A stretch of DNA of 6,942 nucleotides from JAAYGD01 sp964609995 (lineage in GTDB: Bacteria > Bacillota_I > Bacilli_A > RF39 > UBA660), in the NCBI GenBank assembly GCA_964609995.1, contig CAZSTI010000028.1, positions 1 to 6,942 of the forward strand, given 5' to 3'. A program made the translations under genes and the position numbers. A model generated the notes under the pieces. The model was not told where the DNA came from, did no database searches, and was given only the letters and a program-made list of their open reading frames with translations. Of this stretch, positions 1-5,313 are shown piece by piece. Position 1 is the stretch's first letter. Every line of letters starts with the position of its first letter.

Positions 1-494
1 TATGTACCAGGCAATTCAGTATTACCTCTTACAACACCATTAATTCTGATATCAGAATCATAATTATCAGTTACATTAGCTCCTTCATCAGTATAAGACT
101 CATAAACTGCTAATCTTTTATAACTAGCACTACCAATTAATCTAATAACTGGTCTTGTGTTATCTACTACACTAAAGTCTCTTTCTATTTCTTCTTTATT
201 ATCATAGGAATCTATGGCAGTAAATGTTACTTTATATTTTCCTACAATTTCATTATTAATATCATGTTCGATATCAACATCTAATTCATTACCAAAAGCA
301 TCTAAAGCGGTTGCCTTAAACTCTGGTATTTCTGAAAATACTTCTATTTCATAGATATTATTTTCTTTTAATGTTATTGTTGGTTTTAATTGTTCTAATT
401 CTATCTCTCCATCTGGATTAGCAAATGCAAACATAAATAAACTCATAAATATGAACAATAACATTGCTATAATTTTTTTCTTATTTCTTCTCAT
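1..494 (-). CDS. Secreted Ig-like (DUF5011-type) domain protein, C-terminus beyond window
   Basis: Only the first 164 codons are present; the frame is open at the left edge. Residues 1-25 form a classical signal peptide: basic start MRRNKKK, a hydrophobic core, then AFA followed by N, a good signal peptidase I site. There is no lipobox cysteine. The mature part shows one Ig-like beta-sandwich (about 38-112) with the signature GKYKVTFTAIDSYDN, and the linker VVDNTRPVIRLIG opens a second repeat containing YTDEGANVTDNYDSDI, the usual DUF5011 pattern. Such repeats are stalk or adhesion modules of surface proteins, so a wall-exposed or secreted role is inferred; the effector part and any anchor lie outside. 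The start is supported by AAGGGAGTG 4 nt upstream. The gene is 14 nt downstream of the small membrane protein and is probably co-transcribed with it. Confidence 0.88.
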   Translation of the reverse strand, partial: MRRNKKKIIAMLLFIFMSLFMFAFANPDGEIELEQLKPTITLKENNIYEIEVFSEIPEFKATALDAFGNELDVDIEHDINNEIVGKYKVTFTAIDSYDNKEEIERDFSVVDNTRPVIRLIGSASYKRLAVYESYTDEGANVTDNYDSDIRINGVVRGNTELPGT

Positions 495-498
495 AAAA

Positions 499-507
499 CA
501 CTCCCTT
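499..507 (-). promoter_or_regulatory. Ribosome binding site of the Ig-like protein gene
   Basis: On the minus strand this reads AAGGGAGTG, followed by TTTT and the ATG at 494. It begins 1 nt after the TAG of the upstream gene (509-511), which suggests coupled translation inside one operon and fixes the start codon. Confidence 0.7.
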
Positions 508-508
508 A

Positions 509-772
509 CTAATTATTTTCTGGTTCTCTCATTTTTATAAAAAATGGAGCGAAATCTATACCTTTAGGTAATGATTTTCTATCATAGTTATATACTCTAT
601 AACCTAAACCCAAACATTCTTTTACAGTTCCATCATCATATTTATGTACTTCTTTTTTCAAACAGAAAATAGGATCTTTGTTACTCTTAACCTTAATAAA
701 GTCTACTACCCATATTGAAAACACTACTACAAAAGCCACCCAAAATAGAATGTTTAATATTTTCTTTATCAT
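509..772 (-). CDS. Small single-pass membrane protein, function unknown (87 aa)
   Basis: An 87-residue protein with one hydrophobic segment (about residues 4-26) after a short basic start (MIKK), followed by a basic stretch and a polar C-terminal domain of about 60 residues. The tail has two cysteines (C37 in PIFCLKK and C53 in VKECLGLGY) and a run of aromatic residues (GYRVYNYDR, FAPFF). From memory, small proteins of this style occur widely in gut Bacillota, but I know no function. Orientation is uncertain: a signal anchor with the tail outside would allow a C37-C53 disulfide, whereas the basic residues just after the helix would favour a cytoplasmic tail. The start is secure because a near-perfect Shine-Dalgarno lies just upstream. 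It sits between the zinc-ribbon membrane protein and the secreted Ig-like protein, all on one strand with short gaps. Confidence 0.85.
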   Translation of the reverse strand: MIKKILNILFWVAFVVVFSIWVVDFIKVKSNKDPIFCLKKEVHKYDDGTVKECLGLGYRVYNYDRKSLPKGIDFAPFFIKMREPENN

Positions 773-776
773 AAGT

Positions 777-786
777 TCACCTCCTT
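777..786 (-). promoter_or_regulatory. Strong ribosome binding site of the 87-aa gene
   Basis: The minus strand reads AAGGAGGTGA, then ACTT, then the ATG at 772. This is the full complement of the usual 16S rRNA 3' end. Its GGTGA part lies 4 nt from the start codon, the same register as the shorter GGTGAT sites of rnhB, yigZ, xerD and rarA. Confidence 0.85.
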
Positions 787-801
787 ATCTTAAATTTGAA
801 G

Positions 802-824
802 AAGAATAATAGTTAATTATTCTT
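802..824 (-). other. Perfect inverted repeat spanning the stop codon of the zinc-ribbon gene
   Basis: AAGAATAAT (802-810) and ATTATTCTT (816-824) are exact reverse complements separated by 5 nt. The TAA stop of the zinc-ribbon gene (813-815) lies in the loop. No continuous U-run follows on the minus strand and a strong ribosome binding site comes about 16 nt later, so this is more likely an mRNA hairpin, an attenuator or chance in AT-rich DNA than a full terminator. Confidence 0.4.
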
Positions 825-1769
825 GTAATAAAATAAACCATCAATAGCTAGTCTATCATTAATTGGAATTGTTTCTGGTGTTTTCTTAATATCTACTGAA
901 GAAACACTTAACTCTTCCTTTAAAGTAGCATCTATCGAATAGTCTTCAAATTTCCCCTGTCCTTTTAATATTATAAAATATTTTCTTTCTCTTGAGATTG
1001 CAATAAAAGATTGATTAGGATTATACTCAACTGAAGCATAACCTAATTCTTCCAAAGAAAAATATGTATTATTTGGATCAACTCTAACAATACTATTATT
1101 TACACTGGCTTCAAAATCATTTAAAACTTCATTAGCTAAAGAATATATATATTCCTTTTTTTCGATTTCTGTCATTTCATGAGTAAAAAATACCCCATTA
1201 TTTCTTGTATAGTCATAAGCTACAAACATAATCAATACAACTAATACCATCAATATTAAATTTGCAAACATGCTTTTTGCTGGTGTATTAGGATTTTTAA
1301 CAACAACTTCTTTATATATAACTTTTTCATGTTGAGGTTGTTCTTCTAATTTATTTAATAGTATTCCACAAGATAAACATATATAAGCATCTTTATCTAC
1401 CACGTTACCACAATTTGGACAAGTTGCTTGTCTTTCTTTAGGAATAGGCGGTTCTTCTTTTGCTTCTACTTTTTGAACAGTAGGAATAACCTCATCATGT
1501 TGATATTCTTCTGGTATATATTTTTCCAATACAACTTGTTTTTGTTTCTTTTCTCTATAAAAGAAATAATCAAATACTTTTAATAACACAAATATACCAA
1601 ATGATATTAGCGCAATAATTAAATATGTATTAATGCTTTCTCTCAATTTATCATCTAAATTTTCCCAATTGTTTTTATATTTGAAGTAAGCATAAATATA
1701 TAGAATCAATGATCCTATAAGTATAGATTGAAAAACAATTGTAATCCATTTAATAATTTTTCTTACCAT
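813..1769 (-). CDS. Three-pass membrane protein with cytoplasmic zinc ribbon and C-terminal ectodomain
   Basis: A 318-residue protein read from the ATG at 1769. Hydrophobic segments lie at about 7-27, 46-68 and 168-187. Between the second and third is a polar loop of about 100 residues with a zinc ribbon, CPNC (117-120) and CLSC (131-134), four cysteines spaced to bind one zinc. Basic residues after the second helix (YREKKQKQ) put this loop in the cytoplasm and the last 130 residues outside. That ectodomain starts with a helix-like stretch (about 198-226) and continues as probable beta strands. I recognise no named family beyond the zinc ribbon; a sensor, assembly or secretion role is conceivable but unproven. 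A GTG 30 nt upstream is open in frame but is rejected because it overlaps the -10 region; the ATG has AGAGGGG 4 nt before it. It heads a three-gene envelope operon. Confidence 0.85.
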   Translation of the reverse strand: MVRKIIKWITIVFQSILIGSLILYIYAYFKYKNNWENLDDKLRESINTYLIIALISFGIFVLLKVFDYFFYREKKQKQVVLEKYIPEEYQHDEVIPTVQKVEAKEEPPIPKERQATCPNCGNVVDKDAYICLSCGILLNKLEEQPQHEKVIYKEVVVKNPNTPAKSMFANLILMVLVVLIMFVAYDYTRNNGVFFTHEMTEIEKKEYIYSLANEVLNDFEASVNNSIVRVDPNNTYFSLEELGYASVEYNPNQSFIAISRERKYFIILKGQGKFEDYSIDATLKEELSVSSVDIKKTPETIPINDRLAIDGLFYYKNN

Positions 1770-1790
1770 AATTCCCCTCTTTGGTCGAAT

Positions 1791-1818
1791 ATTATACACA
1801 ATATAATTAATTTGTCAA
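1791..1818 (-). promoter_or_regulatory. Consensus sigma-A promoter of the envelope operon
   Basis: On the minus strand TTGACA (1818-1813) is followed by a 16-nt spacer and TATAAT (1796-1791): six of six matches in both boxes. Transcription should begin near 1785-1783, giving a leader of about 15 nt before the ATG at 1769. The -35 box contains the TGA stop codon of rnhB (1815-1817). A 16-nt spacer is slightly shorter than the optimal 17. Confidence 0.85.
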
Positions 1819-2423
1819 CTTTTGTCTATAATATCACTAACAGGCTTGAAACTTTTTCTATACAAATTTATTATACCATAATTATTTATAATTTCTATAT
1901 GTTTTTTTGTGGGATAACCTTTATTGTTTTTATAATCATAAATTGGGTATTTTTTATCTAATTCATACATTATTTCATCTCTTGTTACTTTTGCTATTAT
2001 TGATGCTGCTGCAATAGATTTTGATTTAGAATCTCCTTTTATAATAGAAGTACTAGGAATATCAATCTTTAATTTAACTGCATCTATTAATACATGTTCT
2101 ATTTTAGTTAATTTTAAACAATTATTAATTGCTATTATCATTGATTCTTTTGTAGCTTCTAATATATTTATCTCATCTATTCTATTATTATCAACTATAC
2201 CTATTCCAATTCCAATTGCATCCTTCATAATAATTTTATATAATTCATTTCTTTTTTTTTCACTTACTTTTTTCGAATCATTTAATCCATCTAATTTATA
2301 ATTAATAGGTAATACAACACATGCACTTACTACTGGACCAACTAGAGGACCTCTACCAACTTCATCTACACCCGCAATTAGAAAAATGTTATTATTATTA
2401 AGTTCTATTTCATATTGTTCCAT
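1815..2423 (-). CDS. rnhB: Ribonuclease HII
   Basis: A 202-residue RNase HII, which nicks RNA/DNA hybrids and starts removal of single ribonucleotides misincorporated in DNA. All family motifs are present: AGVDEVGRGPLVGPVV (about 18-32), LNDSKKVSEKKR (48-58), LIDAVKL (112-118), IIKGDSKSKSIAAASIIAKV (127-146), then GYPTKKH and SFKPV near the end. The metal-binding acidic residues are D20, E21, D114 and D131; the 17-residue spacing between the last two fits the family. Length is normal. The start chosen is the ATG at 2423, preceded by GGTGGTAATA; an in-frame ATG at 2441 overlaps the -10 box and has no ribosome binding site. The gene diverges from yigZ and is followed by the envelope operon, whose promoter lies over its stop codon. 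Confidence 0.96.
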   Translation of the reverse strand: MEQYEIELNNNNIFLIAGVDEVGRGPLVGPVVSACVVLPINYKLDGLNDSKKVSEKKRNELYKIIMKDAIGIGIGIVDNNRIDEINILEATKESMIIAINNCLKLTKIEHVLIDAVKLKIDIPSTSIIKGDSKSKSIAAASIIAKVTRDEIMYELDKKYPIYDYKNNKGYPTKKHIEIINNYGIINLYRKSFKPVSDIIDKS

Positions 2424-2439
2424 TATTACCACCAAATAC

Positions 2440-2468
2440 ATTATATCAATATATTAAATAATAGTAAA
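2440..2468 (-). promoter_or_regulatory. Extended -10 promoter of rnhB
   Basis: The minus strand carries TGATATAAT (2448-2440), an extended -10 element, with TTTACT (2468-2463, four of six matches to TTGACA) after a 17-nt spacer. Exactly 16 nt separate the -10 box from the ATG at 2423, so the transcript should start at or next to GGTGGT (2433-2428), leaving a leader of about 10 nt. Confidence 0.78.
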
Positions 2469-2476
2469 TTTAATTA

Positions 2477-2485
2477 TGTTATAAT
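2477..2485 (+). promoter_or_regulatory. Extended -10 promoter of yigZ
   Basis: TGTTATAAT is a perfect extended -10 element (TGnTATAAT). No good -35 box is visible at the expected distance, which is usual for promoters of this type. GGTGAT follows at 2492-2497, then ATT and the ATG at 2501. Initiation 6-8 nt after the box would fall within a base or two of the ribosome binding site. It lies back to back with the rnhB promoter. Confidence 0.75.
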
Positions 2486-2500
2486 TCATATGGTGATATT

Positions 2501-3049
2501 ATGTTTTCTATTAATAGAAATACAAAAACAATTATATTAAAAAAATCAAAATTTATAGTAAATACTTATACTGTATTTAATGAAGAAGAAGCATTAAAAA
2601 TAATTAGTGAAATAAAAGATAATTATAAAGATGCTAATCATAATTGTTATGCCTATATAATTAATAATATAAAAAGATTTTCGGATGATGGTGAACCAAG
2701 TGGTACTGCAGGAATGCCCATATTAAATATTTTAGAAAAAAAAGAATTAAATTATTCTTTAGTAATAGTAACTAGATATTTCGGAGGTATTAAATTAGGC
2801 GCTAATGGATTAATAAGAGCATTTTCAAAATGCACTTTAGATTCCATAATAACAAAAGAATTATTAGAAGGAAAAACTATAGAAATTGAATTTGATTATA
2901 AGGATGAAAAGTATATAAATAATATAATTAAAAAAGAAGATATTTTAGAATCTTCTTATAATGAAAAAATTAAATATATTGCTAATGTATTAAATAATGA
3001 TTTATTAAAATTGGATAATTATAAAATAATTAAAGATATATTTATTTAA
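2501..3049 (+). CDS. yigZ: YigZ/IMPACT (UPF0029) family protein
   Basis: A 182-residue member of the YigZ/IMPACT family. The conserved N-terminal domain shows HNCYAY (about 48-53), RFSDDGEPSGTAGMPIL (59-75) and VTRYFGGIKLGANGLIRAF (90-108), the strongest signatures of UPF0029. The last 60 residues match the position of the ferredoxin-like DUF1949 domain but diverge and are rich in Lys and Asn. Family members I know are usually a little over 200 residues, so this one is compact. Eukaryotic IMPACT modulates the GCN2 kinase; the bacterial role is not firmly established, and a link to translation or nucleic acid binding is only proposed. It is cytoplasmic, with no signal or membrane segment. It diverges from rnhB and converges on xerD with a 27-nt gap and no clear terminator. 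Confidence 0.93.
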   Translation: MFSINRNTKTIILKKSKFIVNTYTVFNEEEALKIISEIKDNYKDANHNCYAYIINNIKRFSDDGEPSGTAGMPILNILEKKELNYSLVIVTRYFGGIKLGANGLIRAFSKCTLDSIITKELLEGKTIEIEFDYKDEKYINNIIKKEDILESSYNEKIKYIANVLNNDLLKLDNYKIIKDIFI

Positions 3050-3076
3050 TTGTTAATAAATAATTCAAACGATTAA

Positions 3077-3949
3077 TTAATTTTTCTTACTTCTTGGATG
3101 AAAATTATCATAATTTTTTCTAATTAAATCTGTTCTTACATGTGTATATATTTGAGTTGTTGAAATATTTTCGTGTCCTAATAATTCTTGGATAATTCTT
3201 AAATCAGCTCCATTTTCTAATATATGTGTTGCAAAGCTATGTCTTAACATATGTGGATGTATTGTTTTTGTAATATTTTTTTCTTTTGCTATATTTTTTA
3301 TTATTTTAAAAAAACCTTGTCTAGTCATTTTTTTTCCATGATTATTTAAAAACAAAGAATCAGTAATATATCCTTTCAACATTCCATTTCTATATATTTC
3401 AACGTAATCTTTTACTAAATTAAGTGCATAATCAATTATTGGAACTATTCTTTCTTTACTACCTTTTCCAAAGCATCTAACAGTAGCATTTTCAAAATCA
3501 ATATCATTAATGTTTAAATTAACTAGCTCTGATACTCTTAAACCTGTTGCATACATTAATTCTAACATAGCTTTATTTCTATGACTAAATGAATCAGATA
3601 TATTAATATTTAACAAATTATCTACTTCATCTTTACTTAATACTTCAGGCAACCTAATGGATTGTTTTGGTCTTAATATTGATTCACTTGGATCATCATA
3701 ATCATATATTCTAGAAATATATTTATGATATGATTTTATGCTTACTATGTTCCTTGAAATTGTTGAACTTTTAACATTATTTTTTGATAAATACTCAATA
3801 TAATTTTCTATATCTTTTTTACTAATATTATCCTTATTTATATATGCTAAATATTTATTTAAATCATTCTTATATGAATAACAAGTATTACTTGATAAAC
3901 CTTTTTCTATCATTAAATAATTAATAAATTCATCTAAATATGCATTCAT
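3077..3949 (-). CDS. xerD: XerD-like site-specific tyrosine recombinase
   Basis: A 290-residue tyrosine recombinase close to the usual 295-300 of XerC/XerD. The N-terminal SAM-like DNA-binding domain (about 1-85) begins with the family pattern LSSNTCYSYKNDLNKYLAYI (19-38). The catalytic domain has Arg138 (TGLRVSEL), the lysine hairpin GKGSKER (161-167), His233 and Arg236 (HPHMLRHSFATH), His259 (LLGHENI) and nucleophile Tyr268 (STTQIYTHV). The full catalytic set suggests an active enzyme. STTQIYTHV and the HPR ending favour XerD over XerC, but one paralogue cannot be separated with certainty. The expected role is resolving chromosome dimers at dif. No phage or transposon genes surround it, arguing against a mobile-element integrase. 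The ATG at 3949 follows GGTGATTAC; the gene diverges from rarA. Confidence 0.93.
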   Translation of the reverse strand: MNAYLDEFINYLMIEKGLSSNTCYSYKNDLNKYLAYINKDNISKKDIENYIEYLSKNNVKSSTISRNIVSIKSYHKYISRIYDYDDPSESILRPKQSIRLPEVLSKDEVDNLLNINISDSFSHRNKAMLELMYATGLRVSELVNLNINDIDFENATVRCFGKGSKERIVPIIDYALNLVKDYVEIYRNGMLKGYITDSLFLNNHGKKMTRQGFFKIIKNIAKEKNITKTIHPHMLRHSFATHILENGADLRIIQELLGHENISTTQIYTHVRTDLIRKNYDNFHPRSKKN

Positions 3950-3965
3950 GTAATCACCTATACTA

Positions 3966-3974
3966 ATTATAGCA
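3966..3974 (-). promoter_or_regulatory. Extended -10 promoter of xerD
   Basis: The minus strand reads TGCTATAAT, a perfect extended -10 element. Sixteen nt later is the ATG at 3949, and GGTGAT (3958-3953) begins 7 nt after the box. No convincing -35 box is seen. The predicted leader is about 10 nt. Confidence 0.75.
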
Positions 3975-3993
3975 CTTATCCCCCTACTTATAG

Positions 3994-3999
3994 TATAAT
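3994..3999 (+). promoter_or_regulatory. -10 box of the rarA promoter
   Basis: TATAAT lies 16 nt before the ATG at 4016, with GGTGAT at 4006-4011. The upstream dinucleotide is TA rather than TG, so this is not a full extended -10, and the -35 region is poor. The call depends on the perfect hexamer and on spacing identical to the neighbouring starts. Confidence 0.65.
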
Positions 4000-4015
4000 T
4001 ATATTGGTGATAAAT

Positions 4016-5230
4016 ATGAATGAACCTTTAGCATACAAATTAAGACCAACATCTATTAAAGATGTTATTGGTCAAAAACATTTAGTTGAAAAAGATAAAG
4101 TTATATATAATATGGTTAAGAATAAGAAAATATTTTCTATGATTTTATATGGTAAACCTGGAATTGGAAAAACTTCTATTGCAAATGCAATAACTACTGA
4201 GTTAAATCAAAAAACAAGATTTTTAAATGCTGTAATTAATAATAAAAAAGATTTTGATATTGTAATAGAAGAAGCTAAAATGTATAAAGGAATTATACTA
4301 GTAATGGATGAAATTCATAGAATGAATAAGGATAAACAAGACTTATTACTTCCATATATTGAAAGTGGATTAGTAACCGTAATAGGACTTACAGCTTCAA
4401 ATCCATATCACACAATTAATCCTGCGATTAGAAGTAGATGTCAATTGTTTGAACTAAAGGAATTAACCGAAGATGATATTAAAGAAGGAATAAAAAAAGC
4501 ATGTAAAAGTGTACATTTAGAAGGAATAAAAATTGATAAAGAGTCAATTGATTATATAGTAAAACTTTCAAGTGGTGATTTAAGATATGCATATAATATA
4601 CTTGAATTAGCGTATTATGGTACAAAAGATAAAAATATAAACATAGAAACATTAAAAGGAATTAATAATAAACCAGTATTCTTACACGATAAAAATCAAG
4701 ATGGTTATTATGATGTTCTTAGTGCTTTTCAAAAAAGTATAAGAGGGTCAAATGTAGATGCATCTCTTCACTATCTAGCTAGATTAATAGAGGGTGGAGA
4801 TTTTGATTCTATTTATAGAAGAATGTCTGCTTTAGTTTACGAAGATATTGGACTAGCAAATCCAGGAATGGGTCCAAAAGTTATGGCTTGTATCGATGCT
4901 TGTGAAAGATTAGGAATGCCAGAATTAATATTACCATTAGGATTAACTGTAATTGAACTTGCTTTATCTCCTAAATCAAATAGTGCATACCTAGCAATTA
5001 ATAGTGCATTAAAAGATATTGAAGAAGGAAATATTGGAGAAATTCCTAAACATATAAATAGTAGTGCTTTTGGATATAAATATCCTCATGATTATCCAGA
5101 TGCTTTTGTTGAACAAGAATATATGCCCGATAAATTAAAAGATAAAAAATATTACATTCCAAAAACAAATAGCAAATATGAACAAGCTTTAAAACAAATG
5201 TATGATAAATATAAAAAAAATAGTAATTAA
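4016..5230 (+). CDS. rarA: RarA/MgsA replication-associated AAA+ ATPase
   Basis: A 404-residue cytoplasmic AAA+ ATPase of the RarA (MgsA, Mgs1/WRNIP1) family, related to clamp loaders and RuvB, which acts at stalled forks with SSB. Walker A is GKPGIGKTS (46-54), Walker B ILVMDEIHRM (94-103), sensor 1 TASNP (126-130), the arginine finger region IRSRC (138-142) and sensor 2 GDLRYAYN (187-194). The C-terminal part has family hallmarks: SAFQKSIRGS (236-245), EDIGLANP (276-283), LSPKSNSAY (317-325), and YKYPHDYP then YMPD near the end. The segment between IPKHIN and YKYPHD is about ten residues shorter than in the usual RarA pattern. An in-frame TTG at 4004 overlaps the ribosome binding site and is rejected. 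The stop codon lies in the loop of a terminator hairpin. Confidence 0.95.
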   Translation: MNEPLAYKLRPTSIKDVIGQKHLVEKDKVIYNMVKNKKIFSMILYGKPGIGKTSIANAITTELNQKTRFLNAVINNKKDFDIVIEEAKMYKGIILVMDEIHRMNKDKQDLLLPYIESGLVTVIGLTASNPYHTINPAIRSRCQLFELKELTEDDIKEGIKKACKSVHLEGIKIDKESIDYIVKLSSGDLRYAYNILELAYYGTKDKNINIETLKGINNKPVFLHDKNQDGYYDVLSAFQKSIRGSNVDASLHYLARLIEGGDFDSIYRRMSALVYEDIGLANPGMGPKVMACIDACERLGMPELILPLGLTVIELALSPKSNSAYLAINSALKDIEEGNIGEIPKHINSSAFGYKYPHDYPDAFVEQEYMPDKLKDKKYYIPKTNSKYEQALKQMYDKYKKNSN

Positions 5231-5243
5231 TTTACTATTTTTT
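5215..5243. terminator. Bidirectional intrinsic terminator between rarA and the glycosyltransferase pair
   Basis: AAAAAATAGTAA (5215-5226) and TTACTATTTTTT (5232-5243) form a perfect 12-bp stem with a 5-nt loop. The rarA TAA (5228-5230) lies in the loop. Plus-strand transcripts end the stem in six U; minus-strand transcripts end it and run on through eight U in all (5220-5213). It can therefore serve both converging genes. The stem has only one G-C pair, so strength is uncertain. Confidence 0.65.
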
Positions 5244-5248
5244 AGTAA

Positions 5249-5271
5249 TTATTTGTTAAATAACCAAATAA
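5249..5271. other. Second inverted repeat in the convergent gap
   Basis: TTATTTG (5249-5255) pairs with CAAATAA (5265-5271) across a 9-nt loop. It has no U-run on either strand and may be an auxiliary stem beside the main terminator, or chance in AT-rich DNA. The rest of the gap up to 5313 shows nothing recognisable. Confidence 0.35.
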
Positions 5272-5313
5272 CAGGTTCATATTTAATTTATTATACAAAT
5301 AATGATTAATAAA

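Noticed and set aside
1767..1799. GTG start at 1799 for the zinc-ribbon protein
   Set aside because: The GTG abuts and partly precedes the TATAAT box, lies upstream of the predicted transcript start and has no ribosome binding site. The ATG at 1769 has AGAGGGG at good spacing.
1728..1961. Plus-strand open frame across the zinc-ribbon gene start and the rnhB end
   Set aside because: It is antisense to two real genes, low in complexity, has no ribosome binding site and crosses a strong opposite-strand promoter.
2424..2441. ATG at 2441 as rnhB start
   Set aside because: It overlaps the last bases of the extended -10 box and has no ribosome binding site. The ATG at 2423 has GGTGGT and reaches the conserved core at the usual distance.
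3050..3076. Terminator between yigZ and xerD
   Set aside because: The 27-nt gap has only short A/T complementarity and no stable stem with a U-run.
3077..3949. Tyrosine recombinase as a mobile-element integrase
   Set aside because: Size, motif set and a housekeeping neighbourhood fit XerD. No attachment-site repeats, phage genes or transposase are visible.
4004..4015. TTG start at 4004 for rarA, adding four residues
   Set aside because: The TTG overlaps GGTGAT, the ribosome binding site of the ATG at 4016, and lies at or before the predicted transcript start. RarA proteins start close to the P-L-A-x-x-L-R-P motif.
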